The position numbers and the translations under genes are program-made. A stretch of DNA of 64,000 bases. Source: Scedosporium boydii (taxonomy: Eukaryota; Ascomycota; Sordariomycetes; Microascales; Microascaceae). The stretch is from assembly GCA_002221725.1 (NCBI GenBank), contig NJFT01000031.1, positions 62,001 to 126,000 of the forward strand, read 5' to 3'. The notes under the pieces were generated by a model, which had not been told where the DNA came from, ran no database searches, and saw only the letters and a program-made list of their open reading frames with translations. Below, one piece after another: positions 1 through 11,130 of the stretch. Position 1 is the first letter of the stretch, and each line of letters opens with the position of its first letter.

Positions 1-357
1 AACAACGTAATCGCATCACTCTCTCAACGAAGGAATCTGATTTTGAATATTAATTTCTTCAAAACCTCATATGTGTAGAGACGGCGGAACGCCGTCGCTG
101 TTCAGGGGTCAAGTCTACCAGCCAACAGGCGCCTTCACAGATGTAGAGTATTCGAGCAGCAATGGAAAAGCAGACCGGCGCAACAGCTAACCGGCACTGA
201 AAGAATGTAAAATACCAAGAGCTCATTGCAGATCAAATCGATTATATACACGTCTCGACCCTTTCTGGGTTAGGGTTGATCGTTGGACAACTTCGTCCCC
301 GTAAGGGACGGCACGAACTACAATGAATAAGACGCGGTATATTAGAGGAAGTTAGGA
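1..357. other. No gene seen
   Basis: No reading frame or RNA gene could be supported. A short GGGTTAGGGTT near 266 resembles telomere repeats, but it is a single occurrence. Confidence 0.5.
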
Positions 358-1213
358 CTATAGACGTGGGGGTTCAGCGAAGCCCTCTTGGAGCTTGTCA
401 AAGGTGAGTCTAGCCTTAGGGAAGAAATGGTGAAAGCTGTTCTCGACACGCTGCGCCGCTTTTGAGATTTGCGAAAAAAAAGAGGAAGAAAGGAAGAGGA
501 AGAAAGGAAAAGGAAAAAAAGAAAAAAAAAAAAATTTAGTTATCTGTAACAATAGCACAATAGCATTGCCAACCCAATCTCGAGCTCTTTCCAAGTCTCC
601 TGGGATGAATGTAGATCTAGGTATGCGAGAGGTTGCTGGTAGGATAGCCGGTTCCCACACCGGGGACAGGTCCATCAGCCTTATTTACTGCGAGTTTCTG
701 AGCCATGGAGGCAATCGGGGGCCCAGTTCCCCACTGCTCGCGGACCGAGAAGCTCTTTCGAAGGGCCTTCTTAGCCGTTATTATGTCCCTATGATCATCT
801 GGGAAGTAAGCGCGGCAGGTCTCGAAGTCCACGGCCAGGAAGTTGTAGATAGTATCAGGTTCCCAACACTGAAAGATCCCGCTCTCCATCTCCTTATGAA
901 ACCTTTTTCCGAAATGTCGGAAATTAAGTCTGTGGAGCTGCCGTGCAACCCAATCCATATCCGGATCGAGGGTGTTGAGGCTTCCTGCCATGATTATGTT
1001 TGAAGAAGGGTTATACGTGGGCTCCTGCTGCACATGGCGTAGGAATTCATCAAATGTGCCAACTCCACCGAAGCCAACGCCTGTAAGGCTAGGCGCAATT
1101 AAGGTCTCTCCAGGACCCAATACCTGGCATTGCATCTTGTAGATGTAGTAAGCATGCACCATATCGTAGGCGAGTATGGTACTCATGGGAGTGGCTATAG
1201 CTGTGGTATCCAT
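358..1213 (-). CDS. Hypothetical fungal protein, probably two exons
   Basis: I do not recognise this family. The minus-strand frame from 1213 runs to a stop at 617 without interruption. A second coding-like stretch lies at 358-458, rich in Phe/His and ending LQEGFAEPPRL. Joining 661..1213 to 358..458 with a GT-AG intron (442-nt side polypyrimidine-rich, 459..660) keeps phase and gives 217 aa. Without the intron the product from the same ATG is 198 aa. The protein has no obvious signal peptide or membrane segment; it contains a Trp/His-rich centre (DWVARQLHRLNFRHFGKRFH). The upstream ATG at 1279 is also in frame; 1213 was chosen because the codons before it look less protein-like. The donor (GTGTGG) is weak, so the second exon is uncertain. 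Confidence 0.35.
475..535. repeat. Polypurine/polypyrimidine tract
   Basis: About 60 bases on the plus strand are almost only A and G (runs of GGAAGA, AAAGGAAAA and a long A run). On the minus strand this is a pyrimidine tract just upstream of a CAAAAG acceptor-like site at 459-464. It may be the pyrimidine tract of the intron proposed for the 358-1213 gene. Confidence 0.7.
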
Positions 1214-2667
1214 GATTGAGGAGGTAATAGAAGGATGACTGAAATATGTTTCCTGGGGCAGCGGTCCCTGGTGTGACAACCTTGAAGTATAGTTTCGGTT
1301 TTGTGCAAAAACGGGTTGTACAAATGGGAGGGGATAAATGCGACTGTGACCTTTCGGCTAATGGTGAGAAGTGTTCTGTAAGTTCTCTAGAAATGTTGGC
1401 TCTGCTCTGGATGTCTGGGATATCGTTGCAGATGAGAGGATAGAGAGGAGAAAGCCTCATCCGGGCGAGGTGAGCGGCGGTATTTATGTTATGGTTTCCG
1501 CAGCTCCTTAATATTCACCTGGCCAGCTATAGCTATAGCGTCGTGGTTGTGACTCGCGTATCCGCTCAATTGTTGATAGAACTGAATTAGTATCCGAGTC
1601 GAGAATCAGCGTACCTTTTGCATGAATCATGATGTTAACGCTTGCCTCGTCAATGGAGCAGACCAGCTGTGGTTTGGTGCTGAATCTTTTTCTCAATTCT
1701 TACAAAATTTGCCAATTACGACAAACAACAGTTGGGCTTTTTCGATAATAAGGAGATCATTGAGCTCCCTCGAGAGCTGCATTAAACGTCAAAAAATATC
1801 AAACTGGCATAAAATCTTGTATTAAGTGGTTCGCCAGTCGCTTTTGTGTCTTCAATGACCCCATGCAACAGCTATGAAGTGTTATAGCTATAAAGTATTC
1901 CAAAATATTCAACAGGGCGGGCAATACCGTTTCGCATTCTATTCTTGCGCCGAGTAAAATAACTTTCTCTACACGAATAAGTAACTACGAAGCGAAACTG
2001 CCCGATCCTAGTGGAGGTCTACAATGCCCTAATCACTACCCCCATTTACATCTACGAACAGTTTGGTGTGAGGAAGCTCGAAGTTTTCCCCGCTCGCGGC
2101 CTCGGAGTCCTCTCCATTATGCCAAAGAGAAATTCAATTACAATCAGTGGGACATTGGTAGGGGATATAGAGTCCAGAGCAACCCTTCCCAACACACTAT
2201 TATTAACGTGATGGATATAATAAAATTACCCGCTGCTACAAGTTTGCCTCCAGCTTACCTACTCTTGCTTGGGCAACGGGTTAACAATTCTGCCAAGGCC
2301 ATCCTGTCCCATAATGCTGGACGAATCCAGGATGACGAGGGCTTGGGAGCTTCCCTTTTTATTATTTTATTATTTTTTTTTTATTTGGTGAACCACTTCC
2401 TAAGACCACACACGATCGCCATCCCTGATCACTGCCGAGATATCCTATCCTTCGGGCTCCTCATCGAAACTTCACAGAGGAAGACTTGTAGTTGCACTCC
2501 AAGCCACCATCCACAACCACGTGATATTTACACGACTATGAGTCAGCATAGAGAAATTGCGCAAACAAATTCGACAAAGTGATTGAGCAAAATCTCAGAA
2601 TTTGGTGAAACGAAGGAACTGTTGGGGTGGGTTATATGCCCTAACGGCATACATTACAGTTACAGAA
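1214..2667. other. Intergenic, no gene supported
   Basis: The stretch contains only short, mutually overlapping frames with no recognisable domain, plus a T-rich stretch near 2360-2385. The part from about 1700 to 2000 is AT-rich. I see no RNA gene. Confidence 0.5.
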
Positions 2668-3298
2668 ATGAACGTGAACCCATTCAGGCTCTTTTCGAGG
2701 CCGGAAACAGAGTGGTTTTCGGTCGGGATGGCATCCTCATTTCCCGATCTAGGCCTAGATGATGGCGACCTCTTGATGCCTCGGCCCTGCAACGATGGTC
2801 TCAAGCCAGGGTGTAAAGTTTTCTATTCTCCTACGACGGATAGCTCGCAAAGATCGCAGCTATCGGTTGCGGATGATGCTTTTCTCTCGACCGAAAAAGG
2901 AAAAGACCTGAAGGATCAAGTTCTTGTTTTCCAATACAGGGGCAAGTTCCACGCCATTGACCATGTAAGTTTATTCCTGTGTGTCAGCTGCCAAACTTCG
3001 CCGGATATGGTTTGTTTATGACAGAGAATACTGACCGTCTACTGCCTAGCGCTGTCCACATTCGTCGTACCCCCTCTCTCGAGGCACTCCTTTTGACATT
3101 GAAGATTTCGGAATCGCTCTAAGTGCAGGGCTAACATGTCCTAAACACGGCTGGTCTTTTGACATATTTTCAGGCATGTCTGATCGGGGACATTACAAGC
3201 TCGGTGTGTGGGAAGTACAGCTACGTGATATCCAGGACGCTGCTCCGAGGAGCACAGACAAGGAGGTGTGGGTAAGAAGAAAGGAAAGGATGGGATAG
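2668..3298 (+). CDS. Rieske [2Fe-2S] domain protein
   Basis: Two exons, 2668..2964 and 3050..3298, give 181 aa; the 85-bp intron has GTAAGT and CTGCCTAG ends and sits between complete codons. The second exon carries the whole Rieske cluster motif: CPHSSYPL (Cys-x-His), then about 24 residues later CPKHGWSFD (Cys-x2-His), followed by the FSG turn typical of these domains. The family binds one [2Fe-2S] cluster through two Cys and two His and passes electrons; small stand-alone Rieske proteins (RFESD-like) have no settled partner. No membrane segment or oxygenase catalytic domain is attached, so it is not a full ring hydroxylase. The start ATG at 2668 was chosen because the codons before it look non-coding; ATG 2728 is an alternative. 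Confidence 0.85.
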
Positions 3299-4413
3299 AG
3301 TTCTTTCGGAGCCAAGGACTATTGACGAGAATCACCAAACAGTCCCGGGACCAGAGTGATGTTTTGAGAAGTGATATCGACGCGGCGTACATGGTGGTTC
3401 TTCAATGTGTCCGGCAGCATGGCCTCCGCCCGTTGGGATGTTCTGAACGCTGAACGCGGCTGCAAGCGATTATCGCTCTTGTTACCGCACTGAACTAACC
3501 CATTTCTTAAATCGCCTAATGGTACCCCTTCTATTGCCGCTTCCCCTCAATTTCTGTAATCTTCGCACTCATGCGTAGGGAGGAGCACCCGCGTGCTCTT
3601 CAAGTATATGCCGCGGTAATGTGTGCTGAGGTCACTTGGCAACCGTCGATGAGACTCCCGCAATATGGCCCTCGTTTTGGTCGTTAGAACTCCCCACTCC
3701 AGTCTTCCTCTATAGAAAGTAGATCTCGACCGTATCTGTGTCGTGGGCGTTGTCGCATCCCAAAGCTGATTGCCGGGCCACCGTTAAATGTATTGCCGAC
3801 ATCATCTGGCCAAGAATATCCATTGCTGAAAGAAAATATAAATGATAAGCTGGTTTGTGCACCGTCCAAGGTTGGATGCAGTGAGCAATACGCGGCCGGG
3901 TGAGTGTCCACTTGAGGGCCGATCATTGTCTTGCTCAATGGTTCGATTCTACATCTTCCCGACCTATGAGAATGAGGAATTACCCAAACTGTGACATAAC
4001 CGTCACTAGGAAGCAGCGTTATTTGGTGGTGCCGAAAGGAACACAATAGGCTCGACCTTTGCTCATTTTAACTGTCGAATCAGTTTAAAATCCATGATGC
4101 AGACCAGAGTGGCGTAGTGGCTGCACATAGCTTCCGCTGTTCTTGGCGGTGAGAGGCGTGGCCAACTCGTCAGATTATTTGAGCCGCGCCACCACCCAGC
4201 TAGCGTCCCAAAAAGGAAAAACGCAGCGCTCAACGGAATCGGACATCTATTAAAACAAGGGTCTCTTCCGCGCCGGCGAGACATTTGTGGGCATTACGTT
4301 CGTAACCACAGATACCCTCATCAGATATTTTTCCCATTCCCGGAATTTAAGAATTCAAAATATTCGATCCCTTGTGCATTCCCCAAGTTCAACGACGTCC
4401 CCAACGACGCATG
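3299..4413. other. Intergenic, no gene supported
   Basis: Minus-strand frames of 120 and 73 codons (3684-4046 and 4063-4284) show no domain. Nothing else was recognised. Confidence 0.45.
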
Positions 4414-5160
4414 ATGGGCTCATCCAGCTCCAAACTCATCCCTCCTCAAATCTCAGAGCACACTGCAAAAAATGGCTTACCTCCAGTGATCCGCGTCACC
4501 CAGAAAAAGTCATGGAAAGAAATCACATGTTTCCTCAGCGAGCCCGGCGCTGATCCTTTATACTGCATCAACCTCCCCGATGGTTTGTGGGGAAACATGA
4601 CCCTTCATGATGGACCCGACCCTACGTCTCCCCCTCTCGCCCACGCAGTAGGTGAGGGAAGGGGAAAAGCCGACTCTGGAGTTACTCTGCCTGTGTTGCC
4701 AGGAGCTGAAGGTGATCCTACGGCCAACAAAGAGGTCCTGCGCTGGAGGGTCGGAAAGAAGGAGACCTTCTGGTTTGCCATGGATGTGGGTCAAGGCGCT
4801 GACCGGCGACTGGAGCGTTTCGAATGGCGACGCTCTCACGGAGATGAAGTCAAGAGCATCGGCGAGTCTAGCTGGGGCTGGAAACTTGTTCGGTTGGGAG
4901 CCACAAGGGCAGGCGCTGGGAGTCATGATGATAGCGATCACGGCGATGTCAATCACACGACAGGCAGAGCCAGCGATGGCAAGGAGGTAGTTGCTGTGTG
5001 GGCGGACAGTAAAAGCTGGAAGACACTCACAAAGGTGGGCGAGCTTCACCTCTGCGGGAGCGGTGCGACGGGTGAGTTGGGAATGTCCTGGGCGCTGATG
5101 GTTGTCATAAGTTGCATGTGCGTCTGGCAGAAGATGGTGCAGTTAGGTAATGCGACATGA
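4414..5160 (+). CDS. Tubby/LURP-one-like fungal protein, predicted N-myristoylated
   Basis: A single-exon frame of 248 aa from the ATG at 4414. This start gives MGSSSSKL, a classical N-myristoylation sequence (Gly2, Ser6, Lys7); the in-frame ATG at 4372 would bury it. The body has the layout I associate with fungal proteins of the tubby C-terminal/LURP-one-like fold: FEWRRSHG, WGWKLVRL, EVVAVWAD, then a hydrophobic C-terminal helix (LGMSWALMVVISCMCVWQK). That helix could be the buried central helix of the fold rather than a membrane anchor. Related proteins bind phosphoinositides or act at membranes, which fits a lipidated N-terminus. The function here is unknown. The assignment rests on motif pattern, not on alignment. 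Confidence 0.6.
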   Translation: MGSSSSKLIPPQISEHTAKNGLPPVIRVTQKKSWKEITCFLSEPGADPLYCINLPDGLWGNMTLHDGPDPTSPPLAHAVGEGRGKADSGVTLPVLPGAEGDPTANKEVLRWRVGKKETFWFAMDVGQGADRRLERFEWRRSHGDEVKSIGESSWGWKLVRLGATRAGAGSHDDSDHGDVNHTTGRASDGKEVVAVWADSKSWKTLTKVGELHLCGSGATGELGMSWALMVVISCMCVWQKMVQLGNAT

Positions 5161-6138
5161 TTAGTCTTGATGCTAGAGTAAGCTTCGGGCATATGAATTG
5201 GAAAAGAAATTACACCAAAATCGTTATATCTCTCAACCGTGTGTTCATGCTATCTTATTAGTTTCGGCCCTTCGGGCCTTCAGCGCCGGTCGGGGGCTGC
5301 AGCTTCACGAGGCCCACCCAGCTATGAGGTAAATATCTCTGGCGGCCTAGGCGGCAGGATTATTCAAGGTAGGCTCTACTACCTGAGTCTCTGATTAATT
5401 TTTTATGGCTTCTTCCAACTATGTCCTTCTGAAGCTGATTTCGACGTGGCCAAGTTCATATTTATATGTCTGGCAGGATAAGGAATACTTCTTAATTCTA
5501 TGATCTCCCTCCAGAGCACTTGAAACAAGGAACTAGGGTCCTATTCATTAACATTGTTGGTAAGCAAAGCCCTGCATTGTAGGAGGAGTCAGGCAGACGG
5601 TACTTCCAACGGGATTTCTAATAGACCCACCTATTTACAAGACCGACGGTTGCCAATCCATACCGCAAAAAGGAACATTCTGTTATATGATACTAGTAGG
5701 AAGGTCCGCCTACTGCTTCGACGGAGATCAATACTTTAACTCCGGACCGCTGACGAGAACTGTATTGTTCGGTCAATTATACTATACTTTTTGCTTCCAA
5801 GGATTATGGCCGAATGAAAAATAATGGGCGATGTGAACGGAGCCGATTTCTATTGACATTGAAGTGCCTTTGTGTACAATTGTAAGTTGTTGGCTTTTAA
5901 TTTGGTGATGACAAGTGTCAGCTCCAATTTCGTTGAGATGATGAGTGATGCAACGACTTGGACACTTGGACCTTAGAAAACGGCTTTGAGACTTCGTAAG
6001 CGTCAAGACATAATTGGGGAAGGATTTCTTTTCAGTCAGGTGATTTGACACAATTATAAATCCCCTTGCTCCCCTCCCAACCCCAACTCCGCACTTGAGT
6101 TGAAGTCATACACTTTGCAGAGGTCCTCCTTCAATACG
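5161..6138. other. Intergenic region upstream of the NmrA-like gene
   Basis: No gene is supported. A short perfect hairpin GGCCC-TTC-GGGCC occurs at 5266-5278. A TATA-like TTATAAATCC lies about 80 bp before the next ATG (6139). Confidence 0.5.
6053..6061 (+). promoter_or_regulatory. TATA-like element
   Basis: The sequence ATTATAAAT lies about 80 bp upstream of the ATG of the NmrA-like gene, followed by a C-rich stretch (CCCCTTGCTCCCCTCCC) typical of fungal core promoters. Position and composition are the only evidence. Confidence 0.35.
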
Positions 6139-7198
6139 ATGTTGACGATTGGCATATTCCCAGCCTCTGGTGGGCTTGGCACCAGCACCTACACTCATCT
6201 CCTCAAGAATGTTCCCGGGAATAAAGTTATCTTGATCAGTCGTTTTCCTGACAAGGTTCCAAACACGTACGTCCGAGACGGAGTACGTCTTCGTCAGGCT
6301 GCTTACGGATCCGATCCTGAAGATATAGAGAAGACCTTCGCCGATATCGATGTGTTGTTTCTCATTTCTTACCCAAGCCATGTCCATGAGTACCGTTCGA
6401 AGGCAAGTTGATGTGGCTTTCTCTTCTGTTCACTCCCGTCTCCTTAGATGCCCCGATGAACTGGCATTGGTTTGCTCCTCAAAAGAATCTAAGATCGTGT
6501 GATAATTACAGGTCCAATTGCCGGTCATCGACGCTGCAGTTCGCGCTGGGGTAAAACACATATTCTATAGCTCCCTTGGTTTCGCCGGAAACCTCACGGA
6601 TCACTCTCGTGCCGTTGTGATGCAGGCTCATCTTGATTCTGAGAGGCATCTGGCAAAACTCGCAGCCTCCCACCCTGATTTCACCTACACCAGCGTCCGG
6701 GAGGGGCTGTACTCGGAGTCCTTTCCCATATACACCGCATTCTTCGATTTTCGGAACCCGTCGGATGAGATCCGCATTCCACATGACGGCTCAGGGCCGG
6801 GCGTCTCTTGGGTGAAGCGTGACGAGTTGGGCGAGGCTACTGCTAAACTGATCGAGCAGTATGCGTCGCAACCGGAAGCCTTCAAATATGTGAACCACAA
6901 AGTGCTGTTGACTGGAAACAGGGCTTGGTCTCTAACTGACACCGTCAAGTGTCTTGGCCAGGCTATCGGCAAAGATGTCAGGATCATCAAAGTGGATGTG
7001 GACGAATACGCTAGCCAACCCCAGGTCGTTGGGTACTTTGGGTCAGTGGAGATGGGAAAATCGTGGGCGACGGCATGGGAAGCAATCCGAGATGGAGAGA
7101 CGGAAGTTGTGACCCCCACACTATTGGACATACTGGGCAGGGTGCCTGAGGAATTCGACAAAACTATCAGGGATTTGGTTACGAAGGCTCGTGAATGA
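6139..7198 (+). CDS. NmrA-like NAD(P)-binding protein
   Basis: Two exons, 6139..6402 and 6512..7198, give 316 aa. The N-terminus has the dinucleotide-binding pattern GIFPASGGLGTSTYTHLL (Gly-rich loop after the first strand), and the second exon opens with the family hallmark AAVRAGVKHIFYSSLGFAG. These atypical short-chain dehydrogenases (NmrA/HSCARG group) either reduce small molecules or act as redox-sensing regulators. The YxxxK pair of classical SDRs is not apparent in the usual place, which is common in the group. The intron uses a GC donor (AAG|GCAAGT) with a normal CAG acceptor; no GT donor in the interval keeps the frame. No signal peptide. Confidence 0.88.
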
Positions 7199-7251
7199 AC
7201 TGGGAGATGGGAGTTTGCTCCAACATATGATTATATTTATATTCAGAGAAG

Positions 7252-8451
7252 CTACGCCCACTCGATACGGAATAGAAGGTACCCACTTTCGTCCTCACGT
7301 CCGATGCCCTTCCGTTTCTCCAGCTCCTCTGTACGTAGAATCTTCAATCTCCGACCTTCGCTGGTCTGGGGCGAGTCGGTGGACTCGAATGCTGCCTTGA
7401 CGGTGGCACTGATTCCGTCGAAACGTCCGTTCTGACGGATAGATGCAAGGAGCCAAAATATCCCGTCCGGCGCCAGAAGGCGAAAAGCGCAATCTCGCAG
7501 TAGCGTCGCATGCTCGGGCCCATAAACGACATCGGCAGCCACCAGCATGTTCGCAGGTCTATCAAGCGGCGGATCCAGGATAGGAGACGACCAGTCGAGG
7601 AGAGCTGTTTCTACCGGAAGACCGTTTCCCTCGATATTAGACCGCAGGTTTTCGAGGACTTGGGGATGATAATCTGTCGCTATCACCGTGGGGTCTACGA
7701 AGCCAAGTCGAGGGAGGGCAGAACTCAAAACCAGACTGACAAGTCCTGTTCCTGCACCCAACTCGATAATGCGAGGGGAAGGACCTAGTCTGTCCCTGTC
7801 GAGGCCCAAGGTTAGGGGCGACGAACAAATGAGATCAGAGAAGATTATTGACGCTCCCCAGATTTGCAACCCGACATCATCATGGTCACTGGCGTTCGTA
7901 CCAGCTAGTCTGTCGCGAAGCCGTATATTGAGGAGCCCCGAAGCCGTTTGCTTCGGAAGCACCACGTCAAAGTTAAACTCATGGATGAAACTGTCGTCCG
8001 AATCCTCTTCCAGCAGGTCTTCAGACATGTTCATGGTAAATAGCGACTCTAGTATGCAAGCGGCCTGGTCGACGACAAATTGGCTTGTAATCTCCTCCCC
8101 ATCGCGCAGCAGTGCATCTGCACGACCGATGAAGCCCGTTAACCACCTCTCGGCGAAACCACGTTCGAACGCATCAGCTCTTAGTTTCTTAAGTTTTTCT
8201 TCTCTACTGGCTGAAGGTTTCTTTTTATTGTCGACTTCAGAGGCGTAACCCGAATCGACGGCTGGTACTGGGCCTCCTGAGACAAGGCGCGACGAGGAAT
8301 TCCGATCCAGTGAGACGGGCACGGGAAGGGGGCAGTAGATGGCAGATAGATTCTTCAACGCTGAAAGAATCTGGTTTTCGGTAAGCGATTCCGTAGCTCG
8401 GAGGGAAGGTAAACTGCTTGATGGCAGTTGTGGGTGTTTCTCAGCTTTCAT
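7252..8451 (-). CDS. Protein-lysine methyltransferase-like (Methyltransf_16, EFM/METTL21 type)
   Basis: An uninterrupted 399-aa frame. The C-terminal half has the class I AdoMet-dependent methyltransferase core: motif I IIELGAGTGLVSLVL, the acidic end of strand 2 in VIATDYHPQVLENL, an LDW motif, and AADVVYGPEHATLL near strand 4. This matches family 16, which includes the fungal EFM enzymes that methylate lysines of elongation factors and human METTL21 proteins. The N-terminal 150 aa are variable and charged. The gene converges on the NmrA-like gene, with only 53 bp between stop codons. The substrate cannot be read from sequence; eEF2/eEF1A or another protein lysine is likely. Confidence 0.85.
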   Translation of the reverse strand: MKAEKHPQLPSSSLPSLRATESLTENQILSALKNLSAIYCPLPVPVSLDRNSSSRLVSGGPVPAVDSGYASEVDNKKKPSASREEKLKKLRADAFERGFAERWLTGFIGRADALLRDGEEITSQFVVDQAACILESLFTMNMSEDLLEEDSDDSFIHEFNFDVVLPKQTASGLLNIRLRDRLAGTNASDHDDVGLQIWGASIIFSDLICSSPLTLGLDRDRLGPSPRIIELGAGTGLVSLVLSSALPRLGFVDPTVIATDYHPQVLENLRSNIEGNGLPVETALLDWSSPILDPPLDRPANMLVAADVVYGPEHATLLRDCAFRLLAPDGIFWLLASIRQNGRFDGISATVKAAFESTDSPQTSEGRRLKILRTEELEKRKGIGREDESGYLLFRIEWA

Positions 8452-10554
8452 CTTTTCTTGGTCCTATCCGAAGCTGGACGTCTGGTGGTGGTGATATATA
8501 GGGAGCGACGTAACGTCGGTGGAGAACACTGGAGAACAGGGTGAGGGACGAAAGTGGGAGGGGACGAGAACATAGGACGACACCAGAGCGAAGGGCAAGA
8601 AAAAGAGGATGAAAACCACCATCGCCAAGTAATATTAGAGCACTTCAATTGGACCTTGTAAGGTTCATCCGGAAGAAGAAGTTGAAAATCATCATCGCCA
8701 AGTAATATTAAAGCACTTGGATTGGACCCCTGCGGTATCATTTATGCCCTAAGATGGGCTAGGGCGCAGACCCGCCCGCTTAATACCCACTCAGTTTGGG
8801 TTTGATGCCATCGTGAAAAATTTGCTACCTCCCGGAAAATTTTTTCAAGCTGAAGGAGAACCAGACTGCCTTTGTGATTGACCAGTACAACTAGAAAAGA
8901 TGGGCGAAGAACGAGTAATAAAGCCCAGCATAAAAATAGAAAAAGAAAGTCCCGGGAGCGCTCTCAGTTGAGTTACGCCTCCGATAAGATGCTCTCCATG
9001 ATCCCTCTGGCGCAGTTGGTGGATTCTTCAATCCCCGAATCTGATTCACAAATGTTGATTTTTGTCCCTTCGTACCTGTGCAGATTAGGTCCAATCACTG
9101 AAAACCTTATCCCCACGCCGTATAGAAAGGGGCCTTGCGGATATGACGTATCGAGGTATACACTACTCTGTCTCGCTGGTCGATGTTAGTCACATCTATT
9201 GAGGCTCTGGGCTGTGTCGTTGGAGCAACGTGTTGGACTGATTGGCAATGATTTCAAAAAGGGTAAAACTACCCTTCCAGAAACTTCCCGGATGGACCAA
9301 TTACAAAATACATGGAGTAATACGGATTCCACTGATTCCACTTTGTAAACTACACCATATAATCTAAATATGAGGCATTGCCGACTTCCCTTTCAGTTCA
9401 TTTGAGCATTCGGTTCCCCTTGCGAATTCTTTCATTGAGCCTTTCCTGCTCCATCTGTCAACATTAAATGCTGTGAAAGTTGAAAAGGTAAAACTGGTGA
9501 AAAGGCGCTTCAGGGCCGCCAAGGACAATGCGCAGCGTATACAACTCTATGAGCCTCGGGCCTCCCGCTCTGTGCTGATCTAATAATCGTAGTTCTGATC
9601 TTGGTGGACTTAAGTCAACACTGTGAATTTCCGGCGGCCAGAATGGCGATCAACAGCGAGAACTCTGAAATATTGGGAAAGAAACAATCCTGCGGGCCGC
9701 CGCAGTGGCTGCACACGATATGGGTTGCTTGAGGACCAGAAATACATAACCGGCTGTGATAATCAAGGTCATCATTTCATTTCAATACTTCTAAGAACCT
9801 GCGTCTCGTCGAGTCTACGGTCGAAGCCTCGGCCACGCGAAAATAATAATCCTTGGAAAACATTTTCACTTCAATTTATGTCTTCGAGTATGAGCCGTGA
9901 TGCTGTCAAAATTCGAACTCGATGGCAGACCTACGACGGCTGGATGAGATGAGCTGAACTGCCGACTCGGCGTCTGGTACTCGCAGGTTCGGAATTTCAA
10001 TTTCCCTGTCCTGGTGGGGCCAAACACCACTTTTACCCCTCCCCGCCTTCGCGGCATAACGCAAAGGGGCACCTGTGAGTAATTCCACCCCGCAGACGGC
10101 AAAGACCGGTACCAGCTCCTGGCTCGAATTATTTTCTCGCGTCATCGCTTAGGATATAGCTAAAACAAAGGCGTCATCGGTGAGAATCCGGATTTGTCGG
10201 GATTGCCTCTTTTACCACTGTCCCAGCACACGGCAGTCAGATCCCGGGTGCTGGTATTGAACTGAATTCCCGAGCATCATTGGCTCCTTCAGCGGGGCTG
10301 GTGGGCAGTGGGCACTGAGCATCGCGGCTGGGGATCAGACGACGATTTCTTTCGGCATGCGCATCCTCCCCTTATGATGAGTATGGCCGGTCCGGTAACT
10401 CCCCGTCTAGTCATGGCAATGAATCCCGTCTTCTCCCACTGGAGGAATAAATACAAGTTGGATCGCCATTTTTATATGTTGTTTTAGAGAGTCCTTCATA
10501 GTGGCATCCAAAAGTTCTTACCCAATCAAGTACTGCACAATATCATACACCAAG
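8452..10554. other. Intergenic, no gene supported
   Basis: The 5' flank of the methyltransferase gene carries a 45-bp direct repeat (8611-8655 and 8684-8728). Beyond that, only short frames on both strands without domains were seen. A TATA-like ATAAATAC occurs near 10447, before the GFA gene. Confidence 0.5.
8611..8728. repeat. Pair of about 45-bp imperfect direct repeats
   Basis: Copies begin at 8611 (GAAAACCACCATCGCC...) and 8684 (GAAAATCATCATCGCC...), 73 bp apart. They share the core CATCGCCAAGTAATATTA, then AGCACTT and ATTGGACC, with a few substitutions (mostly C/T and G/A). They lie 160-280 bp upstream of the ATG of the minus-strand methyltransferase gene, in its probable promoter or 5' UTR. 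Confidence 0.8.
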
Positions 10555-11130
10555 ATGGCTCTTTCACTACATCCACTCATTGACAACGGTATTACCAAGG
10601 GGAAGGAGGACTTCCAGGGCGGGAAACTACGATGCCACTGCAGCACCAATCCTGTTGAGGTTTTGCTCAAGGGTAACGTCCTCCATAACCACGCCTGTGG
10701 ATGTTCCAAATGCTGGAAGCCCAAGGGAAGCCTCTTCTCCATCATTGCTGTCACCCCTACCGACAATCTCCAGGTGGCAGCAAACGGGGACAAGCTATAC
10801 GTCGTCGACTCCAATGCTGCCATCCAGAGGAATGCCTGCAATGAATGCGGTGTACATCTCTTCGGCCGCATCCACAAAGACCACCCGTTCAAGGGCCTAG
10901 ACTTCGTTCACGTGGAACTATCCGACGACGAAGGGTGGCAGGAGCCTCAGTTCGCCGCTTTTGTCTCTTCAATCATCGAACAAGGTTTCCATCCCAAGGG
11001 TATCGACGAAGTGCGTGCCAAGCTTGAATCTGTTGGCCTCAACACCTATGACAGCTTATCCCCGCCGCTTATGGACGCCATCGCGACTTGGAATGCACGG
11101 AGGGCGGGACTCTTGCCCGCGGAGCTTTAA
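10555..11130 (+). CDS. Glutathione-dependent formaldehyde-activating (GFA) family protein
   Basis: A 191-aa single-exon protein, close to the usual length of the family. It has the zinc-binding cysteines of the GFA fold: CHC (Cys-x-Cys) near residue 32, CGCSKC near residue 52 and CNECG near residue 99. The best-known member, S-(hydroxymethyl)glutathione synthase, speeds formation of the glutathione-formaldehyde adduct that formaldehyde dehydrogenase then oxidises. The segment around the second motif ([19 protein letters not shown]) matches the canonical enzyme closely. The ATG at 10555 is preferred to upstream in-frame GTG/ATG codons because it gives family length. Cytosolic; no signal peptide. 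Confidence 0.88.
   Translation: MALSLHPLIDNGITKGKEDFQGGKLRCHCSTNPVEVLLKGNVLHNHACGCSKCWKPKGSLFSIIAVTPTDNLQVAANGDKLYVVDSNAAIQRNACNECGVHLFGRIHKDHPFKGLDFVHVELSDDEGWQEPQFAAFVSSIIEQGFHPKGIDEVRAKLESVGLNTYDSLSPPLMDAIATWNARRAGLLPAEL

Noticed and set aside
265..276. TGGGTTAGGGTT, telomere-like
   Set aside because: Only one and a half repeat units and inside ordinary sequence; expected by chance.
5266..5278. GGCCC-TTC-GGGCC hairpin
   Set aside because: Five-pair stem in an intergenic region, with no gene end nearby; could be chance.
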